NCBI GenBank assembly: GCA_002338385.1
Contig: DDIE01000076.1
Location: 1 to 8,147 of the forward strand
Source of the DNA: Proteobacteria bacterium UBA1858
GTDB taxonomy: Bacteria > Pseudomonadota > Gammaproteobacteria > UBA4575
DNA: 8,147 bases
Direction of reading: 5' to 3'
Below the pieces are notes generated by a model that was not told where the DNA came from, did not search any database, and worked only from the letters and a program-made list of their open reading frames with translations. Position 1 is the stretch's first letter. The number at the start of each line of letters is the position of its first letter. Below, piece after piece: positions 6,148 to 8,147 of the stretch. The translations under genes were made by a program, and so were the position numbers.

Positions 6148-6165
6148 CTACACTAACAGGCCATC

Positions 6166-7173
6166 ATGCAAACGACTATTTCCCTAGATTGTATGGGAGG
6201 AGATCATGGCCCAAAGGTGGTCGTCCCCGCGGCTGTCAACGCACTGAAAAAATATCCAGATCTCGATCTGATTTTGGTGGGTGATGAGATTGCCATCAAC
6301 TTTCAAATAGATAAACAATCTGAGGTCGATAGCAACAGATTCACCATCCTTCATACCACCGAAGTGGTCGGTATGGACGAACCGCCCGCGCAGGTATTAC
6401 GCAACAAGAAAAATTCCTCCATGCGTGTGGCCATCAATCTGGTGCGTGATAAAGCCGCACACGCCTGTGTAAGCGCAGGCAATACCGGTGCCCTGATGGC
6501 GACTGCGCGTTATGTCCTGCATACCTTGGCCGGTATTGACCGACCTGCAATCAACACTATTTTGCCAGCATTGAGCGGCCATACGCACATGCTGGATCTG
6601 GGTGCCAATGTTGATTGTAAGGCGGAAAACTTATTTCAATTTGCGGTCATGGGTTCGGTACTCGCGAGCGCAGTGGATGACATCTCTGCACCACGTGTGG
6701 GATTGTTGAATGTTGGCCAAGAGGCGATCAAAGGAAATGATCAGGTCAAAGAAGCCAATCTTCTGCTGGAGAAAAGTAGTCTCAATTATATTGGTTATGT
6801 TGAAGGCGACGATATTTATTGTGGTGATGTCGATGTCATCGCCTGCGATGGCTTTGTTGGTAATGTCTCTTTAAAAACCAGCGAAGGTGTTGCCCGTCTG
6901 ATATCACACTTGGCACGTCAATCATTCACCAAGAATTTGTATACGAAACTAGTGGCATTTCTGGCCCAGCCGGTACTTAAGGAGCTGAAGGAAACAATAG
7001 ACCCCAGACATTACAATGGTGCTTCTTTGCTTGGGCTCAAAGGAATTGTTATAAAGAGTCATGGTGGTGCAGACGCTTACTCTTTCGAATCAGCCATTAA
7101 GATGGCAAAAATCGAATCTGAAAAAGCAGTGCCTGAGCTGATTGATAAACAATTGGAGATATTCCTCACTTAA
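6166..7173 (+). CDS. plsX: Phosphate acyltransferase PlsX
   Basis: PlsX converts acyl-ACP and phosphate to acyl-phosphate, the acyl donor used by PlsY to acylate glycerol-3-phosphate in phospholipid synthesis. It is a peripheral membrane protein. The 335 residues cover the family from end to end: LDCMGGDHGP at 7-16, SSMRVAINLV, ACVSAGNTGALMA (about 100-112), a LDLGANVDC motif, LLNVGQEAIKG, NYIGYVEGDDI, VIACDGFVGNVSLKTSEG and the C-terminal YNGASLLGLKG-VIKSHG block. The ATG has only a weak ribosome-binding site (ACAGG, 6156-6160) and lies behind the 6131-6147 hairpin. It is followed after 4 bp by fabH, which makes translational coupling likely. Confidence 0.98.
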   Translation: MQTTISLDCMGGDHGPKVVVPAAVNALKKYPDLDLILVGDEIAINFQIDKQSEVDSNRFTILHTTEVVGMDEPPAQVLRNKKNSSMRVAINLVRDKAAHACVSAGNTGALMATARYVLHTLAGIDRPAINTILPALSGHTHMLDLGANVDCKAENLFQFAVMGSVLASAVDDISAPRVGLLNVGQEAIKGNDQVKEANLLLEKSSLNYIGYVEGDDIYCGDVDVIACDGFVGNVSLKTSEGVARLISHLARQSFTKNLYTKLVAFLAQPVLKELKETIDPRHYNGASLLGLKGIVIKSHGGADAYSFESAIKMAKIESEKAVPELIDKQLEIFLT

Positions 7174-7177
7174 GTCT

Positions 7178-8146
7178 ATGGTCTATTCGCGTATCCAGGG
7201 AACTGGCAGTTATCTGCCAGAAAAAGTGCTGACAAATCAAGATTTGGAAGCCATGGTGGATACCACAGACCAATGGATTAAAGAACGTACCGGAATCGAA
7301 AAAAGACATATCGCCGCAGAGGGTGAAACAACTGCCGATCTGGGCGTATTCGCTGCTCGTCGCGCGATGCAAATGGCAGCAAAAGCACCTGAGGATATTG
7401 ATCTCATTATTGTGGCGACCACTACGCCAGATAAAGTGTTTCCTAGTACCGCTTGCTTGATACAGAAACGACTCGACATCCACGGTTGTCCTGCCTTTGA
7501 TGTGCAAGCTGTTTGCACTGGATTCGTCTATGCCCTGTCGATTGCTGATAACTTCATTCGCTCAGGGGCTGCTAAAACAGCCTTAGTCATCGGTGCAGAA
7601 ACGTTATCACGCATTGTCGATTGGACAGATCGAAGCACCTGTGTGCTGTTTGCTGATGGCGCCGGTGCCGTAGTGCTGGAAGCCAGTCAAGAACCTGGCA
7701 TATTATCGACCCATCTCCATGCTGACGGGAGCTATGAACATCTTCTACATGTACCGCGCGGAATCTCAGAAGGCTATGAACTGCTTAAACAAGGCGAGGC
7801 CTATATTTACATGAAGGGCAACGAAGTATTCAAGATGGCGGTGAATACCCTGGGTCGAATCGCTGATGAAACACTCGAAGCAAACAACTACGATAAATCA
7901 GATATTGACTGGTTAGTGCCGCATCAAGCCAACACGCGAATTATTCAGGCCACCGCACGCAAATTAAAACTCCCTATGGACAGAGTAGTTGTGACGGTAG
8001 ATCAACATGGTAATACCTCAGCAGCCTCAGTCCCGTTGGCCTTAGATACTGCGGTTCGTGATGGACGCATCAAACGAGGTGAATCAGTAATCCTAGAGGC
8101 TTTCGGTGGAGGCTTTACCTGGGGTTCTGCATTACTCAAGTTCTAG
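7178..8146 (+). CDS. fabH: 3-oxoacyl-ACP synthase III (FabH, KAS III)
   Basis: FabH condenses acetyl-CoA with malonyl-ACP, the first step of type II fatty-acid elongation, in the cytoplasm. The 322-residue protein starts MVYSRIQGTGSYLPEKVLTN, which aligns with the E. coli start MYTKIIGTGSYLPE. For this reason I chose the ATG at 7178 over an in-frame TTG at 7142 inside plsX. The catalytic triad is C113 (VQAVCTGF), H249 (VPHQAN) and N279 (HGNTSAAS), equivalent to C112, H244 and N274 in E. coli. The C-terminal EAFGGGFTWGSALLKF is complete, and the stop lies one base before the window end. A GGAG at 7155-7158 is 19 nt from the ATG, too far to serve, so initiation probably relies on coupling to plsX termination. 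fabD would be expected next. Confidence 0.98.
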   Translation: MVYSRIQGTGSYLPEKVLTNQDLEAMVDTTDQWIKERTGIEKRHIAAEGETTADLGVFAARRAMQMAAKAPEDIDLIIVATTTPDKVFPSTACLIQKRLDIHGCPAFDVQAVCTGFVYALSIADNFIRSGAAKTALVIGAETLSRIVDWTDRSTCVLFADGAGAVVLEASQEPGILSTHLHADGSYEHLLHVPRGISEGYELLKQGEAYIYMKGNEVFKMAVNTLGRIADETLEANNYDKSDIDWLVPHQANTRIIQATARKLKLPMDRVVVTVDQHGNTSAASVPLALDTAVRDGRIKRGESVILEAFGGGFTWGSALLKF

Positions 8147-8147
8147 C

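Noticed and set aside
7142..7177. TTG start extending FabH by 12 residues
   Set aside because: The extra residues have no counterpart in the family, overlap plsX, and the ATG at 7178 aligns with the known FabH start.
7166..7518. Minus-strand ORFs inside fabH
   Set aside because: They lie opposite the conserved FabH coding sequence, including the region leading to the catalytic cysteine, and have no independent support.

Overview
The window is a conserved housekeeping block from a gammaproteobacterium. The evidence is the gene order rne < > rluC, sppA, < maf/yceF, yceD, rpmF, plsX, fabH, together with RNase E, L32, PlsX and FabH sequences that closely resemble the enterobacterial and pseudomonad proteins. 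Base composition looks moderate, unlike high-GC Pseudomonas. I cannot name the genus. Nothing indicates a plasmid, phage, transposon, CRISPR array, tRNA or rRNA.

Layout. Positions 1-2270 (minus strand) hold most of rne, encoding RNase E. The catalytic half is complete and canonical. The C-terminal scaffold has a predicted membrane-binding helix, an Arg/Asn-rich RNA-binding stretch and a tandem 13/14-residue repeat that runs off the left edge. A 381-bp intergenic region (2271-2651) separates rne from the divergent rluC (23S rRNA pseudouridine synthase) and contains several perfect inverted repeats. A short S49 peptidase (sppA-like) follows rluC. It converges, with a 6-bp gap, on the minus-strand maf/yceF gene (nucleotide pyrophosphatase). 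A second divergent spacer (5193-5345) probably carries the promoter for yceD-rpmF-plsX-fabH, which runs to the end of the window.

How the genes fit together. Two themes meet here: ribosome/RNA metabolism (RNase E, RluC, the DUF177 protein YceD, ribosomal protein L32) and the start of lipid synthesis (PlsX makes acyl-phosphate for phospholipids, FabH starts fatty-acid elongation). Placing L32 in one transcript with PlsX and FabH is the known arrangement that may tie membrane synthesis to ribosome synthesis.

I looked for a new system and did not find one. The points most worth checking are regulatory or architectural: competing hairpins in the likely rne 5' leader, a possible leaderless start for yceD, a perfect hairpin between rpmF and plsX, and the expanding tandem repeat in the RNase E tail.
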